NCBI GenBank assembly: GCA_035287045.1
Contig: DATECF010000066.1
Location: 9,415 to 73,414 of the forward strand
Direction of reading: 5' to 3'
DNA: 64,000 nucleotides
Source of the DNA: JACPAP01 sp035287045
Lineage (GTDB): Bacteria; Gemmatimonadota; Gemmatimonadetes; Gemmatimonadales; GWC2-71-9
Shown: piece by piece, positions 1 to 10,151 of the stretch
How positions within the stretch are numbered: position 1 is the stretch's first letter
Layout: each line of letters begins with the position of its first letter
Translations under genes and position numbers: made by a program
The notes under the pieces: model-generated
The model's input: the letters and a program-made list of their open reading frames with translations, nothing else
Told to the model about the DNA's origin: nothing
Database searches by the model: none

Positions 1-306
1 GCGGGGGCCCGCGAGGTCCACTTCCGGGTATCCTCGCCGCCCATCACCGGCCCGTGTTACTACGGCATTGATACGCCCACCCGTGAGGAGCTCATCGCCG
101 CCACCCACGACCATGAGGCCATTCGTCGCCACCTGGACGTGGACACCCTGGGATACCTCTCGATCGCCGGCATGCGACGTGCGGTCAGCCGGGATGCCGG
201 CAGGTTCTGCGATGCATGCTTCTCCGGACACTATCCCACGTCTATCTCGGACACGGCCGGCGATACGCGCGAGCCGGTCCTGGCGGTCGCCTCTCACCCA
301 CAATAG
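1..306 (+). CDS. purF: Amidophosphoribosyltransferase, C-terminal fragment (cut by window edge)
   Basis: The reading frame is open from base 1 to a TAG at 304-306 and gives the last 101 residues of glutamine phosphoribosylpyrophosphate amidotransferase, the first committed enzyme of purine synthesis. Recognisable family features are the segment SSPPITGPCYYGIDTPTREE, the downstream LGYLSIAGM, and the C-terminal FCDACFSGHYP, which matches the usual FCDACFTGNYP ending. The catalytic N-terminal cysteine and PRPP-binding loop lie outside the window. A cytosolic enzyme is expected. Only 3 bases separate its stop from the ATG of ppdK, so the two are probably cotranscribed. Confidence 0.93.
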   Translation, partial: AGAREVHFRVSSPPITGPCYYGIDTPTREELIAATHDHEAIRRHLDVDTLGYLSIAGMRRAVSRDAGRFCDACFSGHYPTSISDTAGDTREPVLAVASHPQ

Positions 307-309
307 GCC

Positions 310-2949
<2,640 letters not shown>

Positions 2950-2953
2950 AGCG

Positions 2954-3037
2954 GGCGAGCACAGACGAGCGAAGGCGAGCACGGTCGAGCGGGTAGTCGT
3001 GCTCGACTGCGCTCGTCCGGGCTCGTCTGTGCTCGCC
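2954..3037. terminator. Long hairpin between convergent ppdK and tmRNA genes
   Basis: A perfect 17-bp inverted repeat, GGCGAGCACAGACGAGC at 2954-2970 and its complement at 3021-3037, encloses a second near-perfect pair of about 14 bp (roughly 2976-2989 with 3001-3014, two mismatches). The whole folds into one extended stem of about 84 nt. It starts 5 bases after the ppdK stop and ends 7 bases before the 3' end of ssrA, so it is placed to stop transcription from both sides. There is no clear U-tract. It is built of repeated GAGC/GCTC units, so it could also be a copy of a dispersed repeat. Confidence 0.6.
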
Positions 3038-3043
3038 TGTCAG

Positions 3044-3399
3044 TGGAGGTGCGGGGAATCGAACCCCGGTCCGAGCCTCGATCCGAATCCGCTTCTACGC
3101 GCGTAGGCTGCGCTAGTTCTCTCCACCGGCCGGAGCACAGCCACCCGACCGGCAGACGAGCATCCGTTGCGATCTCGTGCGACGCGCGGACGCGACGTGC
3201 CGCACCAGCCCGACTTGTCGATACTCCCGCGCCGCCTCAGGCGGGCAACCACGGGAGCAGGCGCGTGAAGCTAACGCTTACGCAGCCAGTGCCAGATCAG
3301 AATTGGCAGTTGTGTCTTTTCCCAGTTGTTTTACCAGGAATCCGGGGACCTGGGCGCGCTGCGAAATCTTCACCAAACCCGTCGAAACCAGTCACCCCC
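3044..3399 (-). ncRNA. ssrA: Transfer-messenger RNA (tmRNA)
   Basis: The minus strand reads GGGGGTGACTGGTTTCGACG at the 5' end and GGTTCGATTCCCCGCACCTCC at the 3' end. These are the conserved tmRNA 5' segment and the tRNA-like T-arm. The seven-base acceptor stem (3393-3399 with 3045-3051) pairs fully with one G-U. The discriminator A is at 3044, and CCA is not encoded. Length is 356 nt, normal for one-piece tmRNA. The tag frame ends at TAA 3278-3280 and reads ...GKDTTANSDLALAA; the exact resume codon is uncertain (GGA, GAC or GCC are possible). The RNA rescues stalled ribosomes with SmpB and marks the product for proteolysis. SmpB is not in the window. The 114 bases from 3400 to 3513 hold only GC-rich, repetitive sequence and presumably its promoter. 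Confidence 0.95.
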
Positions 3400-3513
3400 T
3401 TGTCTCGCAACCCCAACGTAAAGCTAGCGTGGTGGCGGGAGGGGCGGCAGGGGCCGCAGGGGCGGCTGAGATGGTGCTGCGCGCGCTCCTCTGCCCCTTC
3501 TCCCGCTGCCGCG

Positions 3514-4923
3514 TCAGCGGCTAGCCAGCGCAACCTCCACCCGATTTCGGCCGTTCTCTTTTGCCCGGTACAACGCCGCGTCGGCGGCGGCGTACAGATT
3601 GGCCGTCTGCCCCACCGTCGCCGGCTTGGCCGCGACGCCAATGGAACACGCGATCGACAGCTCCGCGCCCGCCCAGTAGATCTTCCCGCCACCCACCGCC
3701 TGGCGGACCCGCTCCGCCACGTCGCAGGCCCGCTCCAACGGCGTCTCGGGCAGCCACAGGGCGAATTCCTCGCCGCCCACGCGCGCCGCCAGGTCCTGCT
3801 CGCGGAGCGCGCCGCGCAGAATCCGGGCCACGTGGCGCAGGGCGGCATCGCCCGCCGCGTGCCCAAAGCTGTCGTTCAGCTTCTTGAAGTGGTCCAGGTC
3901 CACCAGCAGCAAGGCGCACTCGGCCGATTGATCCGATTGCACGGTGCGGTCCAGCGCGCGCCGATTCCACAGCCCCGTCAACTCGTCCGTCTCAGCCCGC
4001 GTTTCCGCCGCCTTCAGCGCGGCCGCCATCGCGAGCCGCGGCCCGTTCTCCTCGGCCAGGCCTACCAGACGCGGCTGCACCGCGCCCGCCAGTTGGTCCG
4101 GGCGCCCGAACACCACCAGGGCGCCAACCCCTTGGTGGCCGTCGCGCAGGGGGAAGGCGACGCCATGTTCCTCTTTGCGCCGGCGATCCGCCCGCAGCTG
4201 TCCGAACAGCTCCTTACCGGTCATTCCGACGATGGGGACGTCGCTCATGCAGGCGCGGCCGGCCACCGACTCCGGTCCGACGGGGGCGCGGACCAGCCGC
4301 CGATCGGCGCCATGGGAAACCGCGACAATCCTCGCCGTCTGGCTGTTGGCATCCCGCATCACGATGGCTGCGGGGCATTCGCTCGCGGCACGCGCGGCTT
4401 CGCACACCGAGTAGGCGACGCTCTCGAGCGCCTCGGGCACCGTGGCCGCCACCGATCCGGCGGCAGCCGGCCTGGGCGTCCCTCCCCGGCTTCGCCCCGC
4501 CTGAAAGCCGGCCAGCAGCGCCCGCTGATCGGCCAGCGCGGCGTCCTCGGCATCCGGCGCCACGGTGGCCCCCTTCCAGCAAAGGGCCACCCCATGGTCC
4601 CCGTCTCCCACCGCCACGATCGTATGGGGATCACGAATCACATGCTGCCGGCGGTCACCCAGGGCCACCCGTGCCGTTGCCGCGGCCCGCTCGCAGAGGT
4701 CGCCCACTCCCGACAGCGCCCCCGCCGTCAGCGGAGGCTCGCCGTCGGCGCGCACCAGGCACGCAAACGCGGCGCCGTGGGCCCGGCGCAGCAGGTCGAG
4801 CACGTGCTGGGAGTCCGCCGGCACCTCCGGCGTCCCGCCGCGCTTCGCTTCCACCCGCCACCGCACCAGCCAGCCGGCCGCGCCACCCAGGGCGAACAGC
4901 ACGGGCATCAGCCAGCCCATCAT
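3514..4923 (-). CDS. Membrane-anchored GAF-type diguanylate cyclase (GGDEF)
   Basis: This 469-residue protein has one N-terminal membrane segment (about residues 4-20, LMPVLFALGGAAGWLVRW), a middle region of about 270 residues resembling one or two GAF-like sensor folds, and a C-terminal GGDEF domain (about 310-465). The domain includes DELTGLWNRRALD, DLDHFKKLNDSFGH and the catalytic GGEEF at 383-387, so cyclic-di-GMP synthesis from two GTP is expected. No RxxD inhibitory site was obvious upstream of GGEEF. The ATG at 4923 overlaps the larB stop by 4 bases (ATGA). The frame is open farther upstream, but that part is only the antiparallel shadow of larB. Product level is probably coupled to larB and dus translation. 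The signal sensed is unknown. Confidence 0.85.
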   Translation of the reverse strand: MMGWLMPVLFALGGAAGWLVRWRVEAKRGGTPEVPADSQHVLDLLRRAHGAAFACLVRADGEPPLTAGALSGVGDLCERAAATARVALGDRRQHVIRDPHTIVAVGDGDHGVALCWKGATVAPDAEDAALADQRALLAGFQAGRSRGGTPRPAAAGSVAATVPEALESVAYSVCEAARAASECPAAIVMRDANSQTARIVAVSHGADRRLVRAPVGPESVAGRACMSDVPIVGMTGKELFGQLRADRRRKEEHGVAFPLRDGHQGVGALVVFGRPDQLAGAVQPRLVGLAEENGPRLAMAAALKAAETRAETDELTGLWNRRALDRTVQSDQSAECALLLVDLDHFKKLNDSFGHAAGDAALRHVARILRGALREQDLAARVGGEEFALWLPETPLERACDVAERVRQAVGGGKIYWAGAELSIACSIGVAAKPATVGQTANLYAAADAALYRAKENGRNRVEVALASR

Positions 4924-5675
4924 GGCAGGTGATTGATCCGCGATGCCGCAGCGGCGGCGCCAAAGCCGTTGTCGATGTTGACCACCACGATCCCTGAGGC
5001 GCAAGAATTGAGCATGGCGAGCAACGCCGCTACGCCGCCGAACGACGCTCCATAGCCGACGCTGGTGGGAACCGCCACGACCGGCACCCGCACCATGCCG
5101 CCCACCACGCTCGCCAGGGCTCCGTCCATCCCGGCCACGACGATCACCACCGCCGCCTGGTACAGATCGTCCGCCCGCCGCAACACCCGATGAATGCCGG
5201 CCACGCCCACGTCCGTCAGGCGCGTCACGCGGTTCCCCAACGCGCGGGCCGCGACCGCGGCCTCCTCGGCCACCGGCAGGTCGCTGGTCCCCGCCGTCAC
5301 CACCAGCACCACCCCCCGGCCGGTCGGCACGCCGGGCGGATCCGTGGGCAGGTAGGCCGTGCGCCCGAGCTCGTTCAGTTCGACCCGGGGGAAGCGCTCC
5401 CGCACAGCCGCCCGAACGTCGCCGTCCGCCCGTGTCACCAGAAAGGAGCCGTTCGACTCCGCCAGCGACGCGCACACGCCCACCACCTGCTCGGCCGTCT
5501 TGCCGCTGGCCAGCACCACCTCGGGGAACCCTTGAGTGAGCGGGCGCAGATGATCAACCTGGGCGTAGCTGAGATCGTCTACTGGGAACCGCCGGAGCCG
5601 CCGTACCGCCGCTTCCGGCGTGAGCGCTCCCTGGGCGACGTCGGCGAGAAGGCGCTCCAGCTCGGTCGCGGTCAC
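4920..5675 (-). CDS. larB: LarB-type NaAD carboxylase/hydrolase (nickel-pincer cofactor synthesis)
   Basis: The 251-residue product matches LarB in length and layout: a family-specific N-terminal half followed by a PurE-like domain (VLVVTAGTSDLPVAEEAA, AGMDGALASVVGG, VPTSVGYGASFGG, NIDNGFGAA). LarB carboxylates nicotinic acid adenine dinucleotide and releases AMP, the first step to the nickel-pincer nucleotide of lactate racemase and related enzymes. The GTG start at 5675 overlaps the dus stop (GTGA), and the stop overlaps the start of the GGDEF gene. LarC and LarE, which complete the cofactor, are not in the window. Some annotations call this family AIR carboxylase-like, but the glycine-rich C-terminal half and length favour LarB. 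Confidence 0.85.
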   Translation of the reverse strand: MTATELERLLADVAQGALTPEAAVRRLRRFPVDDLSYAQVDHLRPLTQGFPEVVLASGKTAEQVVGVCASLAESNGSFLVTRADGDVRAAVRERFPRVELNELGRTAYLPTDPPGVPTGRGVVLVVTAGTSDLPVAEEAAVAARALGNRVTRLTDVGVAGIHRVLRRADDLYQAAVVIVVAGMDGALASVVGGMVRVPVVAVPTSVGYGASFGGVAALLAMLNSCASGIVVVNIDNGFGAAAAASRINHLP

Positions 5676-6664
5676 ACGACCGCTTGGGTGGGCTCGAGGT
5701 GGCGCCGGAAGATACGCTCGATCTCCACCATAGATTGAATCTGCTGCAGCTCTCGACGCAGCTCGGCCGCCCCCGCGACCCCGCGGACGTACCAGCTCAG
5801 GTGCTTCCGGAACTCCACCGCCGTCCGGCGGTCGTCGCCCTGGATGGCCAGCTGCAGCTCGGCATGACGCAGCGCCACGGCGAAGCGTTCCGCCGCGCAC
5901 GGGTCCGGACGGGCGTCGCGCCCATCCAGCAGCGCTCGGGCCTGCTGGAAGATCCACGGGTTGCCGAACGACCCCCGGGCAATCATGACCCCGGCGCAGC
6001 CGGTGTGACGCCACAGGCGGTGGGCGTCGGTCGCGGCCTTGATGTCGCCATTTCCCACCACCGGGATGTCCAGGGCCTCCACCACCGCGGCGATCTCGTC
6101 CCAGCAAGCGGTCCCGGTGAACATCTGCGTACGGGTGCGCGGGTGAAGCGTCAGCGCCTGCGCGCCCGCGTCCTGGCAACGCCGGGCAATGGCCACGGGA
6201 TCACGGTGGGTTTCATCCCAGCCCGACCGGATCTTCACGGTCACCGGGAGATGGGTGGCGCCGCGCACGGCCCGAATGATGGATTCGACGAGGCTCAGGT
6301 CCTTGAGGCAACCCGAGCCGCCGTTCCGCTTGACGACCTTCTTGACCGGACAGCCGAAATTGATGTCGAGGAAATCGGGAGCGTAGTGCTCGCTCACCAG
6401 CGCCGCGGCCTCCGCCATGCCGGCCGGGTCAGATCCGAACAGTTGAATCCCGATCGGCCGCTCCGGCTCGGTGAAATACGCTCCGTCATGCACGCTCTGG
6501 GCGCCGCGCCGGAGCCCCTCGCAGGAGAGAAACTCGGACACGACCACGTCCGCCCCGAACGCCCGGCACAGCCGCCGGAAGGGGGGCTCGGACACGCCCG
6601 CCATGGGCGCGAGAAACAACGGCACACGGTGTGCCACCGCATACGGGAACTGCATGGGCGGCAA
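5672..6664 (-). CDS. dusB: tRNA-dihydrouridine synthase, DusB-like
   Basis: This 330-residue TIM-barrel flavoenzyme is predicted to reduce uridines in the tRNA D-loop with FMN and NADPH. Visible motifs are the N-terminal LAPMAGVSEPPFRRLC, the catalytic DINFGCP with Cys 105 (the position matching E. coli DusB Cys100), VTVKIRSGWD, LHPRTRTQMFTG, and the FMN-phosphate segment VVGNGDIKAATDA...VMIARGSFGNPWIF. ATG 6664 is used; a second ATG three codons later is equally possible. It is the first gene of the coupled dus-larB-GGDEF group and diverges from the EIIA gene across 94 bases that must hold both promoters. Confidence 0.93.
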   Translation of the reverse strand: MPPMQFPYAVAHRVPLFLAPMAGVSEPPFRRLCRAFGADVVVSEFLSCEGLRRGAQSVHDGAYFTEPERPIGIQLFGSDPAGMAEAAALVSEHYAPDFLDINFGCPVKKVVKRNGGSGCLKDLSLVESIIRAVRGATHLPVTVKIRSGWDETHRDPVAIARRCQDAGAQALTLHPRTRTQMFTGTACWDEIAAVVEALDIPVVGNGDIKAATDAHRLWRHTGCAGVMIARGSFGNPWIFQQARALLDGRDARPDPCAAERFAVALRHAELQLAIQGDDRRTAVEFRKHLSWYVRGVAGAAELRRELQQIQSMVEIERIFRRHLEPTQAVV

Positions 6665-6758
6665 GTTAATGCGCCGAGCGGAAGCCGGGCAACCGCGCCG
6701 TTTGACACCACGGCGCGCTCTTCATACGTTACGCGCCGCCCCAAGGGTGTTTACCTCA

Positions 6759-7211
6759 ATGCGACTGACCGAGTTCTTCTCCCCCGACGCCATCGAGCTC
6801 AACCTCACGAGCACGACCAAGGACGACGTGCTCAAGGAGCTCACCGCGCTCCTCAAGCTCGACGCCAAGGCGGACGGCATGTTGTTCAAGATGCTGAAGC
6901 GCCGTGAGAACCTCGGCTCGACCGGCATCGGGCGCGGCATCGCGATTCCCCATTGCCGCTCCCTGGTGGTGGCGAAGCTGCGGGTGGCGTTCGGTCGCAA
7001 GCCGGCGGGCATCGACTTCCGCGCCATCGACGACCAGCCCGTGTACTACTTCTTCCTGATCGTGGCCCCCCCGCTGGAAGTGTCCAACCAGTACCTGCCG
7101 GTGCTCGGGAAGATCGCGCAGTTCGCCAAGGAGCCGGATGTGCCGGGACGACTAGAGGGGCTTCAGGAACCGGGAGCGTTCATCAGGCTGCTGGAAGAAA
7201 AGAACCTCTGA
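6759..7211 (+). CDS. Stand-alone PTS EIIA (fructose/nitrogen type) domain protein
   Basis: The 150-residue protein is a single EIIA-2 domain (mannitol/fructose/Ntr type). The phospho-accepting histidine is at residue 65 in GIGRGIAIPHC, preceded by the typical ENLGSTGIG segment. No EIIB, EIIC, HPr or Enzyme I genes are nearby, so a regulatory role like PtsN (EIIA-Ntr), transmitting phosphorylation state to other proteins, is more likely than sugar uptake. The start chosen is ATG 6759, because the upstream continuation of the frame runs into the dus gene on the other strand. It is followed by a hairpin shared with the convergent guaA operon. Confidence 0.85.
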   Translation: MRLTEFFSPDAIELNLTSTTKDDVLKELTALLKLDAKADGMLFKMLKRRENLGSTGIGRGIAIPHCRSLVVAKLRVAFGRKPAGIDFRAIDDQPVYYFFLIVAPPLEVSNQYLPVLGKIAQFAKEPDVPGRLEGLQEPGAFIRLLEEKNL

Positions 7212-7238
7212 GGCATAGTAGCGGCACTGCGGAAGGGA

Positions 7239-7270
7239 TGAGGGGTAACGGGGCCACCCATCACCCCTCA
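7239..7270. terminator. Hairpin between convergent EIIA gene and guaA
   Basis: An 8-bp perfect inverted repeat, TGAGGGGT at 7239-7246 and ACCCCTCA at 7263-7270, sits in the 85-bp gap between two converging genes. There is no U-tract on either side. Sequence and style resemble the hairpin at 54694-54739. Confidence 0.45.
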
Positions 7271-7296
7271 CTCCTTACGCCGTCGCATCCCGCCGT

Positions 7297-8862
7297 TCAC
7301 TCCCACTCGATCGTCGCCGGCGGCTTGGAACTGACGTCGTAGACCACCCGGTTCACGCCCCGCACCTCGTTGATAATGCGCCCCGAGATCCGGCCAAGGA
7401 CGTCCGGCGGGAACGGGAACCAATCCGCGGTCATGCCGTCGCGACTGGTCACGGCACGAAGCGCCACCACGTTCTCATACGTTCGGGCGTCACCCATGAC
7501 GCCCACCGAGCGCACGGGGAGCAGCACGGCGAAGGCCTGCCAGATGTCGTCGTATAGCCCGGCGGCCCGGATCTCCTCGAGGTAGATGGCGTCGGCCTGT
7601 CGCAGCACTCCGAGTCGCTCAGGCGTCACCGCGCTCAACACGCGAATGGCCAGCCCGGGCCCCGGGAACGGATGCCGGCCGACGATATCTTCCGGCAAGC
7701 CCAGCTCGCGACCCACCTGGCGTACTTCATCCTTAAAGAGCTCACGCAGGGGCTCGATCAGCTTGAACGGCAGGTTGGGCCGCAAGCCGCCGACGTTATG
7801 GTGCGTCTTGATGGTGACCGAGGGCCCCCCTCGCGGGGACGACGACTCGATGACGTCCGGGTAGAGCGTGCCCTGGACCAGGAATCCCACGTCCCCGGCC
7901 ACCCCCCGCGCAGCATCCTCGAAGACGTCGATGAACGTGTGGCCGATCCGCCGCCGCTTCTCTTCCGGGTCGTCCACGTTCGCGAGCTGCTCCAGAAACC
8001 GGTCTGCCGCATCCACCACCAGCAGATCCATCCCCAAGTGCGCCCGGAACGTGCGCTCCACTTGTTCCCGCTCGTGGAGCCGCAGCAAACCATGGTCAAC
8101 CAATATGCAGGTGAGGCGATCTCCCAGGGCCCGGTGGACCAGCACCGCGGCCACGGCGGAATCCACCCCCCCCGACAGGCCGCAGATGGCCCGCGACGTG
8201 GGGCCCACGACTTCCCGAATCGCCCCGATTTGATCGCTGATGAACTGGCCGGCCGTCCAATCCGGCGTGCATCCGCAGATGGAAAACAGGAAATTCCCCA
8301 GGATCTCCCCGCCTCGCGGCGTGTGAGCAACCTCCGGATGGAACAACACGCCATGGATGGGCCGGGATTGGTGCCGCATCGCCGCCACCGGGGCGTTCTC
8401 GGTCGCGGCGACGGTCTCGAACCCGGGCGGTGGCTGCTCGATCCGGTCGCCGTGACTGGCCCACACGGTCACCGCTTCCCCCGGTTCAAAGCCGGCGAAC
8501 AGACCCGCACCGTGCCGCACCGTGATCTCGGCCCGGCCGTACTCCCGCTCGGGCGAGGGCTGGACCTTGCCCCCGGAGAGATGCGCCACCAATTGCATCC
8601 CGTAACAGATGCCCAGCACCGGGATGCCCAAGTCGAACAGGGCGGGATCGGCGCTGGGCGCCCCCGCGTCGAACACCGAGTTGGGGCCGCCCGACAGGAT
8701 GATGCCTTTAGGCGCCGCGGACCGGACGAAGGCCAGATCGCAGCCGCGCGCCGCCGGGTGAATCTCGCTGTACACATGCGCCTCGCGCACCCGGCGCGCG
8801 ATCAACTGGGTGAACTGCGAGCCGTAATCCAGAATCAGGATGCCGCGATGGAGACTGGTCAT
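7297..8862 (-). CDS. guaA: GMP synthase (glutamine-hydrolysing)
   Basis: The 521-residue enzyme converts XMP to GMP using ATP and glutamine. The N-terminal class I glutaminase has ILDYGSQFTQL, the nucleophile Cys 86 in GICYGMQL and the catalytic His/Glu in GVLFHPEVAHT. The central ATP-pyrophosphatase domain has the PP-loop SGGVDSAVAA. The C-terminal dimerisation domain ends with the conserved KPPATIEWE. Length is normal for the family. The ATG overlaps the lysA stop by 4 bases (ATGA), so it is the last gene of the long mreB-to-guaA series. It works in the cytosol in purine synthesis. Confidence 0.97.
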   Translation of the reverse strand: MTSLHRGILILDYGSQFTQLIARRVREAHVYSEIHPAARGCDLAFVRSAAPKGIILSGGPNSVFDAGAPSADPALFDLGIPVLGICYGMQLVAHLSGGKVQPSPEREYGRAEITVRHGAGLFAGFEPGEAVTVWASHGDRIEQPPPGFETVAATENAPVAAMRHQSRPIHGVLFHPEVAHTPRGGEILGNFLFSICGCTPDWTAGQFISDQIGAIREVVGPTSRAICGLSGGVDSAVAAVLVHRALGDRLTCILVDHGLLRLHEREQVERTFRAHLGMDLLVVDAADRFLEQLANVDDPEEKRRRIGHTFIDVFEDAARGVAGDVGFLVQGTLYPDVIESSSPRGGPSVTIKTHHNVGGLRPNLPFKLIEPLRELFKDEVRQVGRELGLPEDIVGRHPFPGPGLAIRVLSAVTPERLGVLRQADAIYLEEIRAAGLYDDIWQAFAVLLPVRSVGVMGDARTYENVVALRAVTSRDGMTADWFPFPPDVLGRISGRIINEVRGVNRVVYDVSSKPPATIEWE

Positions 8863-10151
8863 GCCTCACGCCACGAGGGTGTCGCCGTCTCGCCCCGCAT
8901 CAGGTCGTCGGTTCCTTCGCGCTCGCGAACCACCGCATAGCGTCCACCGTCCACCAGCACCTCGGCGGCGCGCGGCCGTGAGTTGTACTGGAAGCTCATG
9001 CCGAAACCGTACGCTCCGGCGCCCAGGACCGCGAGGAGCGCGCCGGGGCCGGCCCCGTCCAGCCGGCGATCCAACGCCAGGAAATCCCCGCTCTCGCAAT
9101 TCGGGCCCACAACGTCCACCAGCCGGCCCTCTGCGGCCCCTGCGGGATCTCCGGCCCCTCCGGCCCCGTCCAGTACCACGACGTCGTGGTATGCGTTGTA
9201 CAAGCTGGGCCGCAGCAGATCGTTCATGCCCGCGTCCGTGATGACGAACTCACGCCCGCCGGACCGCTTGTGGTAGAGCACTCGGGTCAACAGATATCCG
9301 GCGTTCCCCACCAGGAACCGTCCCGGTTCAATCAACAACGGGAGTCCCGTAACGCGCGCCAGCGGTGCGACCGCCATCGCGAACTCGGCCGGGTCCATGC
9401 CCATCCCGCGGCCGTAGGAGATCCCCAGCCCGCCCCCCACATCCACCGAGGTCAGGGTAGTGATACCCGCCGCGCGGAGGTCGGCCACCACCCCCGCCAA
9501 CCGTTCCGCGCCCGCCCGGTACGGTGCGCCATCGGCGATCTGGGAGCCGATATGCATCCCCACCGACGTAAGCGCCAGCGCCGGCTCATCGGCCACGCAC
9601 CGGGCGAGCGCCACCACCTGATCCAGCGGCACGCCGAACTTCATCCCCGCCTGCCCCGTCTGGGTGTAGGGATGCGTCTCCGTGGTCACGTCCGGATTGA
9701 TCCGCAGCCCCACCGCCACCGGCGCCGCGCGACCCCGCGCCAACCTCCGCACCACGTCGAACTCACCGTGAGACTCGAGATTGATGAGTCCCACCTCCGC
9801 GTTGAGCGCCACCTCCAGTTCCCGCTCCGTCTTCCCGACGCCGCTGAAGACCAGGTCCCGGCCCTCAAAACCCGCCCGCAGGGCCCGCGCCAGCTCTCCA
9901 CCGGACACGATGTCCGCACCGCCCCCCAATCCCCGAATGAGCCTCAGCACGGCCAGGTTGGCGTTGGCCTTCACCGAGTAATGCAGCCGGTGCGGGATGC
10001 CGGCCAGCGCCGTGCGCAACGCGGTATACTGGCTTCGGATCGTCCCGGCGTCGTAGACGTACACCGGCGTGCCCACCTCAGTGGCGACGCGTCTCAGTAC
10101 GCCTTCGCCCACACCGCCTCGGTCACCGCCGGACCCCCGCACCACACGCAA
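8859..10151 (-). CDS. lysA: Diaminopimelate decarboxylase
   Basis: This PLP enzyme makes lysine from meso-diaminopimelate, the last step of the pathway. The alanine-racemase-fold barrel contains the Schiff-base lysine (Lys 61 of the 430-residue form) in HYSVKANANLAV, the DVGGGLGI phosphate-binding loop, EPGRFLV and CESGDFLA near the C-terminus. The ATG at 10151 gives a 58-base overlap with proS. A GTG at 10112, 13 codons later, leaves a 19-base overlap and gives an N-terminus closer to usual family length, so it may be the true start. The gene ends in an ATGA overlap with guaA. Confidence 0.94.
   Translation of the reverse strand: MRVVRGSGGDRGGVGEGVLRRVATEVGTPVYVYDAGTIRSQYTALRTALAGIPHRLHYSVKANANLAVLRLIRGLGGGADIVSGGELARALRAGFEGRDLVFSGVGKTERELEVALNAEVGLINLESHGEFDVVRRLARGRAAPVAVGLRINPDVTTETHPYTQTGQAGMKFGVPLDQVVALARCVADEPALALTSVGMHIGSQIADGAPYRAGAERLAGVVADLRAAGITTLTSVDVGGGLGISYGRGMGMDPAEFAMAVAPLARVTGLPLLIEPGRFLVGNAGYLLTRVLYHKRSGGREFVITDAGMNDLLRPSLYNAYHDVVVLDGAGGAGDPAGAAEGRLVDVVGPNCESGDFLALDRRLDGAGPGALLAVLGAGAYGFGMSFQYNSRPRAAEVLVDGGRYAVVREREGTDDLMRGETATPSWREA

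Noticed and set aside
3423..3513. GGGGCGGCAGGGGCCGC-type repeats before the tmRNA gene
   Set aside because: Short low-complexity G/C repeats, too few and irregular to call a CRISPR or a true tandem repeat array.
3043..4932. Long plus-strand open frame of 629 codons opposite tmRNA and the GGDEF gene
   Set aside because: It runs through the tmRNA gene and antisense to a clear GGDEF protein; composition is Arg/Pro/His-rich as in GC-driven shadow frames.
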